A stretch of DNA of 44,966 nt from Lingula anatina (Eukaryota; Brachiopoda; Lingulata; Lingulida; Lingulidae): assembly GCF_001039355.2 (NCBI RefSeq), contig NW_019775496.1:40194-85159 (forward strand), read 5' to 3'. The notes beneath the pieces were generated by a model that had not been told where the DNA came from, did no database searches, and saw nothing but the letters and a program-made list of their open reading frames with translations. The position numbers and the translations under genes are program-made. This document shows, in pieces, positions 16,357 to 27,647 of this stretch (positions are counted from its first letter, which is position 1; each line of letters begins with the position of its first letter).

Positions 16357-16632
16357 CAAGTTAGGTACCACAAATCTCAAAACGCATGTCGGCCCAGATG
16401 TAATATTGCTTAGATCTTGGAAAAAATTAAAAAAAGCGTCTGTTAAGATATGTTCATAAATCTAACTGAAAATAGACCACTGTCGTTTACTATTTTGTCA
16501 CTTATTACTTCTTTCAGATTTAAACTTATACCATATGTTTAGGCGCAAAAATTTCCGAAAAAAAATTATTACAATAATACTAACACTCGAAGTACGAATT
16601 CAATACGGCGACATGCTCTGCACATTGACTTT

Positions 16633-19600
16633 TTATGGAGGGCCTCCCTCAATAACTGTGGCGAAAGCACGAGAACGAGCGTGGAAGGCCTCGTTGTTCG
16701 GACACAAGAAACGCACTTCGAAGTCTGCACAGGTCCCGTTTGGCACGTTATTGTTGGCGCACACAAGCCCCATGGGGATTTTCAAACAGGGGACCACGAG
16801 GGGGGTGGGATCGACGCCGACGTACATTTCGTAGTGCGGGATGTGTGTGCCCACGGTGCGACACTCGGCTTTCATGGCTGCGAAGTTGCCTTTACCGCAT
16901 GGCTGGAAGTTAAAAAAAAAAAACGTCATTGTAACAGACAAATTTCAACAATGTAATGGACGGTAAACAGACGTTTAACTACTACATAGGGGATTCTAGC
17001 GTTGGTGAAGGATCGATCTATCTCCCTGGGGAGTCTCACTAAATTGCTATCAACGTAACCGGCTTAAATGCATGTTTGTCCCGCCTAGTAAAACTGCTAG
17101 GGGATAATTATCTTTACACCCTAGCTGATTCGGTAGGCGTGACAAACATTTAAGCCTCTTGAGCTGATAGCAATTAAGTACCCTCTACCAGGGCGAGTGA
17201 TAGATTTTTTTTACAGATATTCACAGATATGTCTCGAGCTAGATAGATGGTCATTTTGAGTTGAGCCCTAAATGACCATCTAGCTAGCTAGAGACATATC
17301 TGTGAATATCTGTAAAAAACTATCACTCGCCCTGGTATAGGGTAGCAATTTAGCGTGAACCCCCAGGATCGATCTAAGTATGGGAACTCCGTCTAGGCCT
17401 ATCTATACACGGATGAGGGTAACCACAACAGCATCGATTATTTTAGTCTTGGTATTGCTCTTGTTGCATAACTGGACGGTATATATGATATCTGTTACTG
17501 AAATCAGGCCTTACAAACTGATTAGGCGTTAAATAACACTACCTGCAGATTTTTTAGCACTAACACCCATATTAACCACATAACCCACAAATTATAAATT
17601 TATAAAGCCTGGGAATATGCCCTGGACAGTAGGCCTACTGAAAGAAAACTAAAGAAAACTATTGAATCTTTTACTCTGTGATTTATATGTTTGCATGGCT
17701 GCAAACCAAAAATGGTAGCTGACGTAATACAATAGATGAATAAACAGAAAAAGCTTTTAAAAACTCTTTATAAAATAAAAATGAGAGAGAGAGAGAGAGA
17801 GAGATAGATGAAATACTTACGTCATTCAGATCAATCTCATAGTCGCCATCGCCGCCGGGATCTCCTCCATCAATGGTGTCGGGCGTATCCTTGTTGAGCC
17901 AATCTGTCCATAGGAAACCTGTAGAAAGCAAAGATACGTGTCATTTCACTTGTAAACATTAACAGGGCGTCTTAGGCTGTATTCCCAGAGCTTTTAGATC
18001 GATCTACCCCCGCGGGGAGTCTCACTAGATTACTGTCAGATAATCCGGCTTAAATGTCCGTCCCGTCTACTACAAGCTGTAAGGGGGTAATTAACTTTTC
18101 GTGTCCGCCCGGCTGACAGCTATTTAGCGTGAACCCCCAGGGAGTTAGGTCGATCTAAAGTAGATCGATCTAATCTCTGGAAATGGGGTCTTAGTAAAAA
18201 TATAGACTTTCCGCATGCAGCGTGGTTTCGTCACGTAGAATATGTAAGGTAAGCGAAGCGCAACCAGGGTATAATATAAAATTGAAGAATTTACAAAAGG
18301 TCTAGGTGAAATGTGAGTGTCTGGGTTTTAAAGGCCCGCCTTTTCAGATCCATCAAACATAAGTAAAACAATAAAAACAGGATAAATCCGATAATGCTAG
18401 ATAAATGGCAAGCCAAATTGTCCAGACTCACCAAAAATATGTAAAAATAAATAAAGAAAAAAGGATAAATGTAGAGAAAAAAATGGCTGTCAACTTGCTA
18501 TCAATTCCAGTTGTACATGACCAGAACTAAGTGACGAAAGAATAACCGAAATGGATATATTATACATGAGAGAGAGAGAGAGAGGGGGGGGGGGAAGGCT
18601 AAGGGTAGGCAAACTTACATGGCACTCCGGTGACACATGGCCTGACCTCTTCCGTGACCACGTTGTCACAGTTGCCGATACAGATACGGGTGTGCGTTTT
18701 GGTGCCGTTGCCACAGGTAACGGAGCACGGGGTTTCCACGTCTGTGCTCCACGGGCCGACTGAAAGATTGAAATAAGTTTCGCTTTGGTAGCGTTTATTG
18801 TATACGTAAGTACATGTAGCTTGTTTTATCCCAACTGAGGTGACGGATTTTTTTATTCTATTCTTTTATTCTTTTATTTACATCTTTAATCTTATTTTCT
18901 ATTCTTAATTATCTTCACTTCATCTTTTTCTTAATTATTATCACTTCTTTAATTATCCTTTTTTTTAATTTTTATTTTATACATTAATCCAGTTCTTTTT
19001 ATTCAAAATATACCAATAACAAATGCAACTGTCATTTTACCCCCCACCCCCCACCCCACCCGCCACACTATTCCAAAATAACGAAAGAAAAAATAAGAAA
19101 AAAATATGGAAAAAAAACAGAAACTCACGACAGAATGGTGGATCGGCGTCGCATGATCGGGACTCCACAGTGGACACGCCGTCACAGTCCCCGTCGCAAG
19201 TGCGGCTCCTAGTCTGTGTTCCACCGACCCCGCAAGTGATGGAGCAGTCGCCCCAATCGGACCACGGGCCAACTGAAAATAAGACAAAACAATAGAAATT
19301 ATTATACAATATTCATTAAACTACCGATTGACTGGAAATTAAATACAGCAAAGAAAGGAATCATCAGTGCATGAACAGTTATTTATACAATAAATAAGGC
19401 ACCAATCAATATTACACTAAATAAACGGATGAATAGTCACTCATAAATTTGATTTGATCTAGGGTTCATCTCCAGGGCCACCTACATTTTTCATTTTCCA
19501 TAAAGTTAATTTTAAATTTCAGAACGTTTTTGTTGAAGCAAAATTATGAGTGCACCCCTATCGTGTGAGAAAGGGGAAGCAATACAGTCTATAATAAGGC

Positions 19601-22600
19601 AAAGTGACACACAACATTATTTAAATAATACATTGTATGATATCACTGAAAGGCAGGGGATACATGTACCATAGCATTGCGATTTGTAAATCTGAACTAT
19701 ATATAAGCTATTAATGACGATGGGTAGGATAAAAATCGGCCATCAATAGGCCCCTAGTAGCCGTAATTCAAAAATGAAAAAAAATCGAGAGGAATGGCAT
19801 TCCGAACTAAATATTTCAAAGTAAAAATGACAAAGCACTTATTTTACTTTATGATATGCCAGACGAGAAAGAAATTTTATGATGGGGTATCGCTTACCGC
19901 AATATGGTGGATCGGCGGCACAGCTCTCGCTTTCCTGTGTTGCAACATTGTCACAAATTCCGGTACACTCTCTGGTTCTGATTCTTGTTCCTCCAACACC
20001 GCAGGTGACGGAACAGTCTCCCCACTCAGTCCAGTCAGTCACTAGAATTATAACACGCACACATTTGATAATTGGTCACCGTGTTCCATGGCGGCATTCA
20101 AGACGATTTTACCGAACCCCGCTTTAGAACCTATTGCTTTCACTATCTAAGAACAGTGGTGAAACCCCCAGCCCCCCCATCCTCCACCCGTCAGAATCCT
20201 AACCAATAGGTCTCTAATAGTCGTAATTCAAACATGAAAAAAAATTAAAGGGAATTGCATTACACGCTAATTAAGTGTCGATTTGACTCAGTGATATGTT
20301 TGCTATGAAAGAAAAAAACTTTAAAGTTGTTTTATCGCTTACCGCAATATGGTGGATCAGCGGCACAACTCTCGCTTTCTTGTGTCGCAACATTGTCACA
20401 AATTCCTGTACAAACTCTGGTTCTGATCTTCGTTCCTCCAATACCACAGGTCACAGAACAGTCTCCGTACTCACTCCAGTCACTGACTAGAAATATAACA
20501 CGCACACATTTGATAATGTATTGGTCGTCGTCTTTTATGGCTGCATTCAAGACGGTTATGCTAATCCTAGGTTTTGTTCCTACTTCTATCACTACGTATT
20601 TGAGACTTCTAAGCAACATATAAATTTGTGTAACGTCCGTCGGCAGAACAAGTAAGAACAAATTAGTTCGCATTAGATCAAGTTAGTTACTTCGCATCTG
20701 CATTCTTTCAATTTCTATTTCATGCTGTCAGATTTCAACCTTTCTTATTTCATTAAAACATTTCCAGTTACGGTGATTCGATACTTACCACAATATGGCG
20801 GGTCGGCATTACAGTCTTCGGTTTCGGTGACGGACACGCCCTCACAGTTGCCTACACAAGTCCTGGTTCTGGTCCTGGTACCGCCCACCCCGCAACTCAC
20901 CGAGCACTCCGACCAGTCCGACCAGGGGTCCACTGAAGAAAGAATTATACGAGTTTTAGACCCACGATTTTCCACACCTATAAGAGCGCATTCAGAGCAG
21001 CGGACTAACAGATCCGCAGATCAAATATGGCGACCCACTAAAAAGCTTGTCGCTTAATTCAGGATTAGACACTGAATAGATTTCCTGCGGGGATTACGCA
21101 ACAAGCATTCAAGCGGGTCGGCCATATTTGATCCGTGGACTAGTTAGTCCGCTGTTGTGAATGAGGCCTTATACGAGCTTTAGGCCTCCGATTTTCCACA
21201 CTTAAAAGAGCACATTCAGAACAGTGGACTAACATATCAAATATGGCCGATCTACTTGAATGCTTGTTGCGTAATCCCTGCAGGGAATCTATTTAGTGTC
21301 TGATCGGGAATTAAGCTGCAAGCTTTTAAGTGGTACGCCATATTTGATCCGCGGATCTGTTTGTATGCTGTTCGAAAAAAAAAAAACTAATGGAATTGTC
21401 AGACCACTAAAGTCACACATTCTAAAAACTACTGATCCCAATAAAATTTGGATCAGTGGCCAACGGCGCTGACTGAAATTAAGGACCAAAGTCTTTCTTA
21501 GTGAGGCGGGGATGGAGTTAAAAATGAAAGGACTGAGGAAGGTGGTTATGTCTTGGATACTTAGTTGATCTTGGGTCAAAGACTTACTATTCTTTATATC
21601 TGTGTAAACCGCAATCTTCCAAGTGTTAAAAATGTACACGCAAGCGACAACCCCTCTATTTAACATCCATGCATGAATTTAACTCACCGCAGAATATGTT
21701 TTCGGTGCAGTCCCTCGTCTCCTCCGTCACAACGTCCGCACAGTCGCCGCTGCACGTCCTCGTGCGTGTCTGGGTGCCTGTCCCACACGTGGTGGAACAC
21801 GCGCTCCAGTCGCTCCACGGACCGATGGTAGCTGTTCACAGAAAATAATACCCACATGTTCTTTATTATGATAAACAAAGTGTAGATTTCGTTAAATTAG
21901 GATCAATGGAGCACATAAAGAGACTGAGGAGCGTTTTTTTTTTTTTTGTGTTACTCTTGGCTATTATCCCTTGAAAATGTGGAAACATGCTTTAATTATG
22001 AATCGAAAAATATCGCATTTTCTGCAAGAGTGCATTGCAGATCAGTCACATCTATGATAAAATAAAATAAAAATTTCATATCAAACATGATTGTGTATGT
22101 AAATAAAAAAAAACATCTTTCTTATGAAGTGGCACACAGCCGTAAGCGCCGGCGCTTTGTAGGTGGTCAGATGTTTTTTTAAGCGTATAAACATAAAATA
22201 CCGACCGAGAGGGTTAAAATAATAATAATGATAGAAATAAACCCTCTCAAAACAAACACAATCATTTTTAGTGTGAAAGAGTGAACTCAAAACAGCGGAC
22301 TAACAAATCCGCGGATCAAATATGGCCGACCCACTTGAAAGCCTGTTGCGTAATCCCCGCGCGGAATCTATTCAGTATCTAATCGGGAATTAAGCGGCAA
22401 GCTTTTCAGTGGGTCACCATATTTGATCCGCGGATCTGTCAGCCCGCGGTTCTGAATGCGCTGAAAGTTGCCCACTTACTGCAAGGATCCGTATTGCAGG
22501 CCCGGCTCATTTCGCTAGGGCCAGTACAGCCGCCTGCAGGACACGAGCGAGTTCTATATTGCACGCCGCCACCGCACGTGACGCTGCATTCGCCCCATTC

Positions 22601-22890
22601 TGACCAGGGGGTCCACGTGCCTCCGCACGGCTAAGAATAGATAAATGTACACATGTGTGTCTCCGGCAAACAAAGCACGTTTTTTTTTTCTTTTTTTTTT
22701 TTTTTTTTTGTTATGGTAACGTGTTGGCATCCCGTTTAAAATGAAAGTGAACCTCTAAGAAAGATCTCACCAAATAAACTGACACTATTCCCACCTTGTA
22801 AAAAGATTTAGGTTTAGAATAGAACATGCTGTTATGATAAGGGAACAGTTTCTTTGGCCTACAAAAAACACAAAAATAAAAACAAAACAA

Positions 22891-22925
<35 letters not shown>

Positions 22926-23759
22926 CAAAAATGGTAGATATTTACCAAGTTCGGTCCGTGGCAGGGGTTGGCATCTTGTGGGTTGGATTCGTAGTCTCCA
23001 ATATAGTCGTCGGGTACAGTGGTTCCGGGGGCGCAGGGACGGCGAACAGACGACAGGTCACTCATGCACCGGTAGTAAAAACATCGGTTTGTGACGTCAC
23101 GGATGTATTCCCCGTACTTTTCACAGGGTCGTTCTGTTCAAGAAAGAAAATTACAAAAAAATGTAGTATTTTTGTTTATTACTGCTACACATCAAGTCAA
23201 AAGTGTGCTTTCGAGATATTAATTGTTTAATTGTGCATTTTTGTGTCGTTACGAGTAAAACAAAACTGCTGTCTCGTTGATAAAATAGGTGTCGATTTTT
23301 GTACCGAAAGCAAACTCGTGTTAATGTATTGATCGATATTACATTTCAAAGAGCGTTACAAATAGTGATGAATGAAGTCCTATGTACGCACCATCCTTCT
23401 TTTGTTTTGTTTTCCGTTTTATTAGCGAATGATAATGATATTATTAAAAAGAATACATCTTCAAAAGCAAAATGATTTTAACCAACTTTCCAAAACAATT
23501 CTTGTTCTGTTTTCCTAAGGATATCATATTATTAAGTCAGCGTAAACTTTCTATGCGCCCATGAGGCAATTCTCTGACTAAGAACACAAAGATCTATCCG
23601 AATTTTTCAGTTTTTAATATTTGCGTTTTCTCTCTTTTTATCCTATCGTATAAGTAAATCAGATTATTTTAAAACAAATGCAAAAGTTTACTTACCTTGA
23701 ATTGCGAGCGTCGTCGAAACTATCACCAACAAAAACGCTAGCGTTCCTTTAAGACCCAT
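16633..23759 (-). CDS. Secreted protein: chitin-binding-like domain, seven TSP1 repeats, WxxW domain
   Basis: Eleven exons join in one frame into 543 aa: 23696-23759, 22946-23133, 22480-22630, 21688-21831, 20789-20932, 20343-20486, 19898-20041, 19129-19272, 18619-18759, 17821-17918, 16633-16902. Residues 1-20 are a signal peptide ([19 protein letters not shown]). Residues 22-87 have six cysteines spaced like a type-2 chitin-binding domain (CBM14), with CFYYRC. Seven thrombospondin type-1 repeats follow (about 88-422), with PWSDW, CSVSCG and RTRTC motifs and six cysteines each. The C-terminus, from W425-W428 ([15 protein letters not shown]) to FEVRFLCP, is a mucin2/CILP-type WxxW domain. The start has A at -3 and G at +4. 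It is probably an extracellular matrix, mucus or cuticle component. Order of domains differs from CILP, so orthology to CILP is not claimed. Confidence 0.94.
16989..17394. mobile_element. Family A MITE interrupted by a nested element
   Basis: Arms GGATCGATCTATCTCC, GGGGAGTCTCACTAAATTGC and, on the right, TTTAGCGTGAACCCCCAG and ATGGGAACTCCGTCTAG match family A. The element is split by the palindromic insert at 17178-17344. The left terminus is degenerate. It lies in the intron between exons 10 and 11 of the TSP1/WxxW gene. Confidence 0.75.
17178..17344. mobile_element. Complete palindromic MITE (family B), 8-bp target duplication
   Basis: The ends TACCCTCTACCAGGGCGAG and CTCGCCCTGGTATAGGGTA are inverted, and almost the entire element is a perfect palindrome around its centre. 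It is flanked by GCAATTAA (17170-17177) and GCAATTTA (17345-17352), an 8-bp duplication with one mismatch, as expected for hAT-type insertion. Confidence 0.85.
17782..17804. repeat. (GA)n microsatellite beside exon 10 donor
   Basis: On the transcribed strand this is a CT tract 17-39 nt inside the intron after exon 10. Confidence 0.95.
17975..18190. mobile_element. PIF/Harbinger-like MITE (family A), TTA duplication
   Basis: GGCTGTATTCCCAGAG at the left and CTCTGGAAATGGGGTC at the right are inverted, flanked by TTA at 17972-17974 and 18191-18193. The interior is very similar to the copies at 8314 and 37302. It lies in the intron between exons 9 and 10 of the TSP1/WxxW gene. Confidence 0.88.
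18568..18594. repeat. (GA)n(G)n tract beside exon 9 donor
   Basis: On the transcribed strand it is a C run followed by CT repeats, 25-51 nt inside the intron after exon 9. Confidence 0.95.
19745..20660. repeat. Tandem segmental duplication containing TSP1 exons 6 and 7
   Basis: Two direct units of about 450 nt (roughly 19745-20205 and 20206-20660) share exon sequence and also intron sequence on both sides. Shared intron motifs are CGTAATTCAAA(A/C)ATGAAAA on one side and TATAACACGCACACATTTGA on the other. Similarity outside the exons shows a recent genomic duplication. Confidence 0.9.
20984..21168. mobile_element. PIF/Harbinger-like MITE (family C), copy 1
   Basis: Left end GAGCGCATTCAGAGCAGCGG and right end CCGCTGTTGTGAATGAGGCC are inverted, with TAA before and TTA after. 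The arms contain AAATATGG and CCATATTTGATCCG. It lies in the intron between exons 4 and 5 of the TSP1/WxxW gene. Confidence 0.85.
21208..21374. mobile_element. PIF/Harbinger-like MITE (family C), copy 2, right end lost
   Basis: Left arm GAGCACATTCAGAACAGTGG, right arm CCATATTTGATCCGCGGATC. The right terminus stops at a poly-A run. About 35 nt of flanking DNA before it repeats the flank of copy 1, so this is a tandem duplicate, not an independent insertion. Confidence 0.8.
22278..22462. mobile_element. PIF/Harbinger-like MITE (family C), copy 3
   Basis: Left arm ACAGCGGACTAACAAATCC, right arm GATCCGCGGATCTGTCAG and GTTCTGAATGCG. It ends only about 17 nt from the exon 3 donor of the TSP1/WxxW gene. 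Confidence 0.82.
22678..22710. repeat. Poly-T tract
   Basis: A nearly pure T run with one C; on the gene strand it is poly-A inside the intron before exon 3. Confidence 0.95.
22894..22922. repeat. (GA)n microsatellite beside exon 2 donor
   Basis: On the transcribed strand it is a CT tract 24-52 nt inside the intron after exon 2. Confidence 0.95.
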
Positions 23760-23820
23760 GTTGTTTTTTACTGCTAACAGTTAAAGAAACGCTCCTAATG
23801 AAATTATATCAATTGTCTTT

Positions 23821-23829
23821 ATTTATATA
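23821..23829 (-). promoter_or_regulatory. TATA box of the TSP1/WxxW gene
   Basis: TATATAAAT on the minus strand about 62 nt upstream of the start codon. A transcription start 25-30 nt downstream would leave a 5' UTR of about 30-35 nt. Confidence 0.55.
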
Positions 23830-25400
23830 TGTCCGCGAATCCGCGCATATGATTACCCTTTGGGTTTGATCTGGATTTCAAAAGTGGCATTTGGTTTTAA
23901 TCTGCATAATTTTGCTGATTCAAATTCCGGATCGTATGAAGAATTCCACGCATAGCGCTGCCTGTGATCAGTGGTAATTACAAAAATATCCTTTTGAAAT
24001 TATATAATTTATTCTGCCCTTTGCGTTAGTCACTACATTTCTATATATTACTGTCAGTGTTTGAACAAAAGGTCTGAATAATGAATCGAAGAAAGATGAG
24101 TGGTTGACTTCATTAATCAAAAGTACCTGTTATGTTTATGACCCGATATTAGACACTGATATCAAATATAATGGAAATATGTTTTCCATTTTTAAATTTT
24201 ACTTCACATCATGGTTTCTCGCTTCTTTCAATTCTTTTCAATCATCTTGTCGTGAGAATGTTCAATATCGAGTGAAACGCACATCAAACGTACATGTAAA
24301 AACACCAACCGTGAAGCTTTAAATAGAATTGATAAACTCGAATCCAAAGGGGTCTTAGTATTGCCATATCCCCAACTTTCTTCGTATTGTTTTCTTTAAA
24401 AACTTGGGTGGTTGAAATCTCAATGCCTTGACAATAAAACCGCACTAAATGCATTATAAAATCCCGCAAAAATGTAGACGAAAGCAAAACAAAATTGATT
24501 CTTTAAAATTAAAAAAAATCTGATTTTTTCACGTGAACTATTAATAGTTTTTTCTTATTTCCTCCTATAATTATTTATCTGTTTGTTTGTTTGCTTTTAG
24601 GCATATTTTTGCCAGAATGCAGCTGTTAAGTGCGTATAATGGAGAAGGAGGTTGAAGGTATGTCGATATTGCTACGAAACTCAAGTACGGCTATTCTTTA
24701 AAGAGGAAACACCCACTGATTTCATCAATTAAACAATTAATTAAGATTTATATACTTATCACTGCCCATCGTTGGAAAAACCCACTCCTGGGTGGGCCGA
24801 CGTTCCACTAAGTTGGCATTTCTATACAGACACATAAAATAGGCATCCCTGACACAATGAAAGAATAGAAATGTCAGAATTCATTAATGCGAATTGAGTA
24901 TGAATTGAAATTTGTGGTCAAGTCTTCCGCGATGACGTGAGAGAATATTTAATTCTTTAGAAAGATAAGCTCATAACTTTTTTTCATTTTGCTAATTATA
25001 GACTAATTAACGCCTCCAGTAACACCTTTTTTCTTGACTCAGTCATTTCCTGATGCGGCTATAACGTTTTTGTTGTTTATGTTCCAAGGAGAGGAATTAT
25101 TCGAATAGTAAACAATCCGTGTCATTGATAACCGCCATACAGCAGTGGTTTGAGGGGCGGTTTAAGGCCTTTTTTATCAACTGCGTGACTAAGTCTCTTC
25201 ATTTTTTTTCTCTCGCATATTCTCTTATTTCATATTAAAATTATGTCTACTGTTTTGAAAAGAAACACCAAGGCATATGATAAATAATGATCGTTTCACC
25301 GGATTTTCCGAACTTCTTCATGATTAATTAGTTAAGAGAACCGTAGGGCCTATATAGGAAAGTGTCTTAAAAGTACATGTATGTTGTACACGTGTATGTG
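23830..25400. other. Upstream flank of the TSP1/WxxW gene, no gene seen
   Basis: AT-rich and single-copy-looking. A small plus-strand stretch (24601-24658) has acceptor- and donor-like borders and contains an ATG, but I found no partner exon. Confidence 0.5.
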
Positions 25401-25445
25401 TAAGAGCCCCCCCCCCCCCCACACACGCACACACACTTATCGCTA

Positions 25446-25447
<2 letters not shown>

Positions 25448-25497
<50 letters not shown>
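25448..25497. repeat. (CT)n microsatellite, left part
   Basis: An uninterrupted CT tract split from the tract at 25671-25707 by a transposon insertion. Confidence 0.95.
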
Positions 25498-25499
<2 letters not shown>

Positions 25500-25668
25500 G
25501 GCCCGTAGCCAGCAAATTCAAAAGGTGTTTCTTTTTCTAAAAAAGTGGACCTTTTCTCATAAAAGTTTCATGTACAGTACCTAGATCAAATTTTACCCAG
25601 AGTGGACCTTTTCCCAGCAAAAGGGGCGGTTCTTTCGAACCCCCCGAATCCACCCTGGCTACGGGCCT

Positions 25669-25670
<2 letters not shown>
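25498..25670. mobile_element. hAT-like MITE with CAGGCCCGTAGCCAG ends inside a CT repeat
   Basis: Perfect inverted termini CAGGCCCGTAGCCAG and CTGGCTACGGGCCTG. The element sits inside a CT microsatellite, so the target duplication is CT repeat on both sides. Internal GTGGACCTTTTC occurs twice. It is related to the copy at 29606-29728. Confidence 0.85.

Positions 25671-25707
<37 letters not shown>
25671..25707. repeat. (CT)n microsatellite, right part
   Basis: Continuation of the CT tract on the other side of the inserted element. Confidence 0.95.
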
Positions 25708-25711
<4 letters not shown>

Positions 25712-27408
25712 TATTTTTAAATGGTTAGCACACTGCATTTAAAATGTGTTTCCAAATTAATGAGTTTTCTAAACGCCCTAAACAATTTTCTATTGACTGG
25801 TTAATGGCGTACCGTTAATAAATACCCATCGCACGTTACTTGGGTTTATTATGTATCTTTAAGCGCGTGAACAGTAACTTGTATTTCTTCCATTATTATT
25901 TCACAAGTGTTGAGCAAGTGCAATTATATCGTGTTTCTCAAATGATCTTATTTGTCAGAAAGGCGTGATCATTCAGTGCTATAGGAGCCGGGAAACCATA
26001 ATGCCACAATTAAAAACATTTGATCATCGTTTTCACCAATAGAAAATACATTGGGATTCGAGCTGGTGCACAGTAGACATAATGACTTAAAATGGCAATG
26101 AATTTCGTTCGGGTCCACAGATTTTCAATAGTTTTCCCTTCTTTTCTTTCCAGACAATGTGACCACGACGCGTTGACCCTATCTGAGGTCATTTAATATT
26201 CCGTTGAAGGCAGCTAATTTGAAATATTGCTGGCATTCTAGCCGGAAAGTTATTGAAATGGGCCACAATAAGTAGAACAGAAGTGGGCAAATTAATTAAT
26301 TATTTAACTCTGCGGTTTACGGTGGCCTGTACTATACTACAGTGCTGTTTACTGTCTTGTATTCTGCCCGCAAACAATTATGGTTGATTTATTAATTTTT
26401 AATGCCAAGCCGCTTATTGCGCTCTCATCTTTGTGTTTTGCGTGGGTGAGTGTGTGCGTGTGTTTGTGTGAATGTGACTGTGCGTGCTCACATGTACGCG
26501 GGCTAGAGAGTTCCCCTCCCCAAAACAAGGACATTTACCTTCAGAAATACTTGTGCGGTAAAAACTCATGGCTCTTTGACAAAGTTGAGGCAAATATTCA
26601 CATAACATTATCAGACGTAATCCATGCGGATATTCAATTTTACGCAATGTACAGCAAAAATGCGCTTTCTCCTTGTTCTCCTTGGGGTAAACACTAAAAG
26701 TATTTTAATCGAATCGTTTAAAACAGAATCGAGCTATTCAAATCCACAAGCGCCATTCCTCCATAGCAGTGCATTTCAGCAGGCCAAGTATGACTGCGTT
26801 TGAAAATAATATTCGCAAATAAATCACGTTGTTGAAATCAAGAAATTCATTAGGGATAATATAATCCACTGTAGCTTTTAAATGGAGATGTATTCAGTAA
26901 AATTTAGCACAAAGCGCAACATTGCCTTTCATCAAACTGGCACCGAAGGTTGTTTTATGCATCTTTGTGCGGTCAGTAAGAGAGTCTTTGGCTACGGACC
27001 CCGAGCTCTGCTACACAAAGGATTTTTAGACCGAATGTTGGTCCAAACTTTCATCCCCGTCTTCTTTGCACCAAGATGAATTTTAAGAAGTGGTCCGATC
27101 TAATGAAAAATTGCGCCTGTCTTATGCGATGGAAAGAAATAGCTAATAGGAACAGTGTTTTTTTCGTCGACAATCACGCATTTGTCTTGAATTGATAAAT
27201 TTCGGACCTAAAGTTAGGTTAGTCAGTATTTTTTGTGGAACCGGCTTCGAAAAGGGCGTTTTCGTCAGAGGTACTTATCGCATGTAAGAATGTATTGCGT
27301 AGTGTAAGAGTCTCCGTAAAGGAATGCGAGATAGAAAAAAAATGAATTAAACACCCAACGTCCGCCCTTCATTTTGCGCTGGGCTGGGCAATCAACAGCA
27401 AACTCCAT
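25708..27408. other. No gene seen
   Basis: Only short ORFs and a GT-rich stretch near 26443-26487. The 105-codon ORF at 26380-26697 overlaps that GT-rich stretch and has no supporting features. Confidence 0.55.
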
Positions 27409-27647
27409 GGGACCGTTCCCAGTCCCTATTAGCTGTGGATCGATCGATCTCCTAGAAATTGCAATCAACGTAAGCGCCTTAGATGTGTGTCACGCATACT
27501 GAAGATGCTAGGGGGTAATTAACTATCGTTTAGCAGTTTCAGTAGGCGTGCCAGACATCTAAGCCGCTTAAGCTGAAAGCAATTCAGTGAGAAACCCCTC
27601 AGAGATGGATAGATCCTGTTAGATCGATCTAGGTATGGGAACCCAGT
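27409..27647. mobile_element. PIF/Harbinger-like MITE (family A), hairpin subtype
   Basis: Left GGGACCGTTCCCAG, right TATGGGAACCCAGTC, with AGATCGATCTAGG near the right end. The central hairpin (GCCTTAGATGTGTGTCACGC and its inverse) matches the copy at 9668-9926 closely. Confidence 0.8.

Noticed and set aside
24601-24658. Possible plus-strand first coding exon with acceptor, ATG and donor
   Set aside because: Only six codons and no matching downstream exon seen; splice consensus alone is too common.
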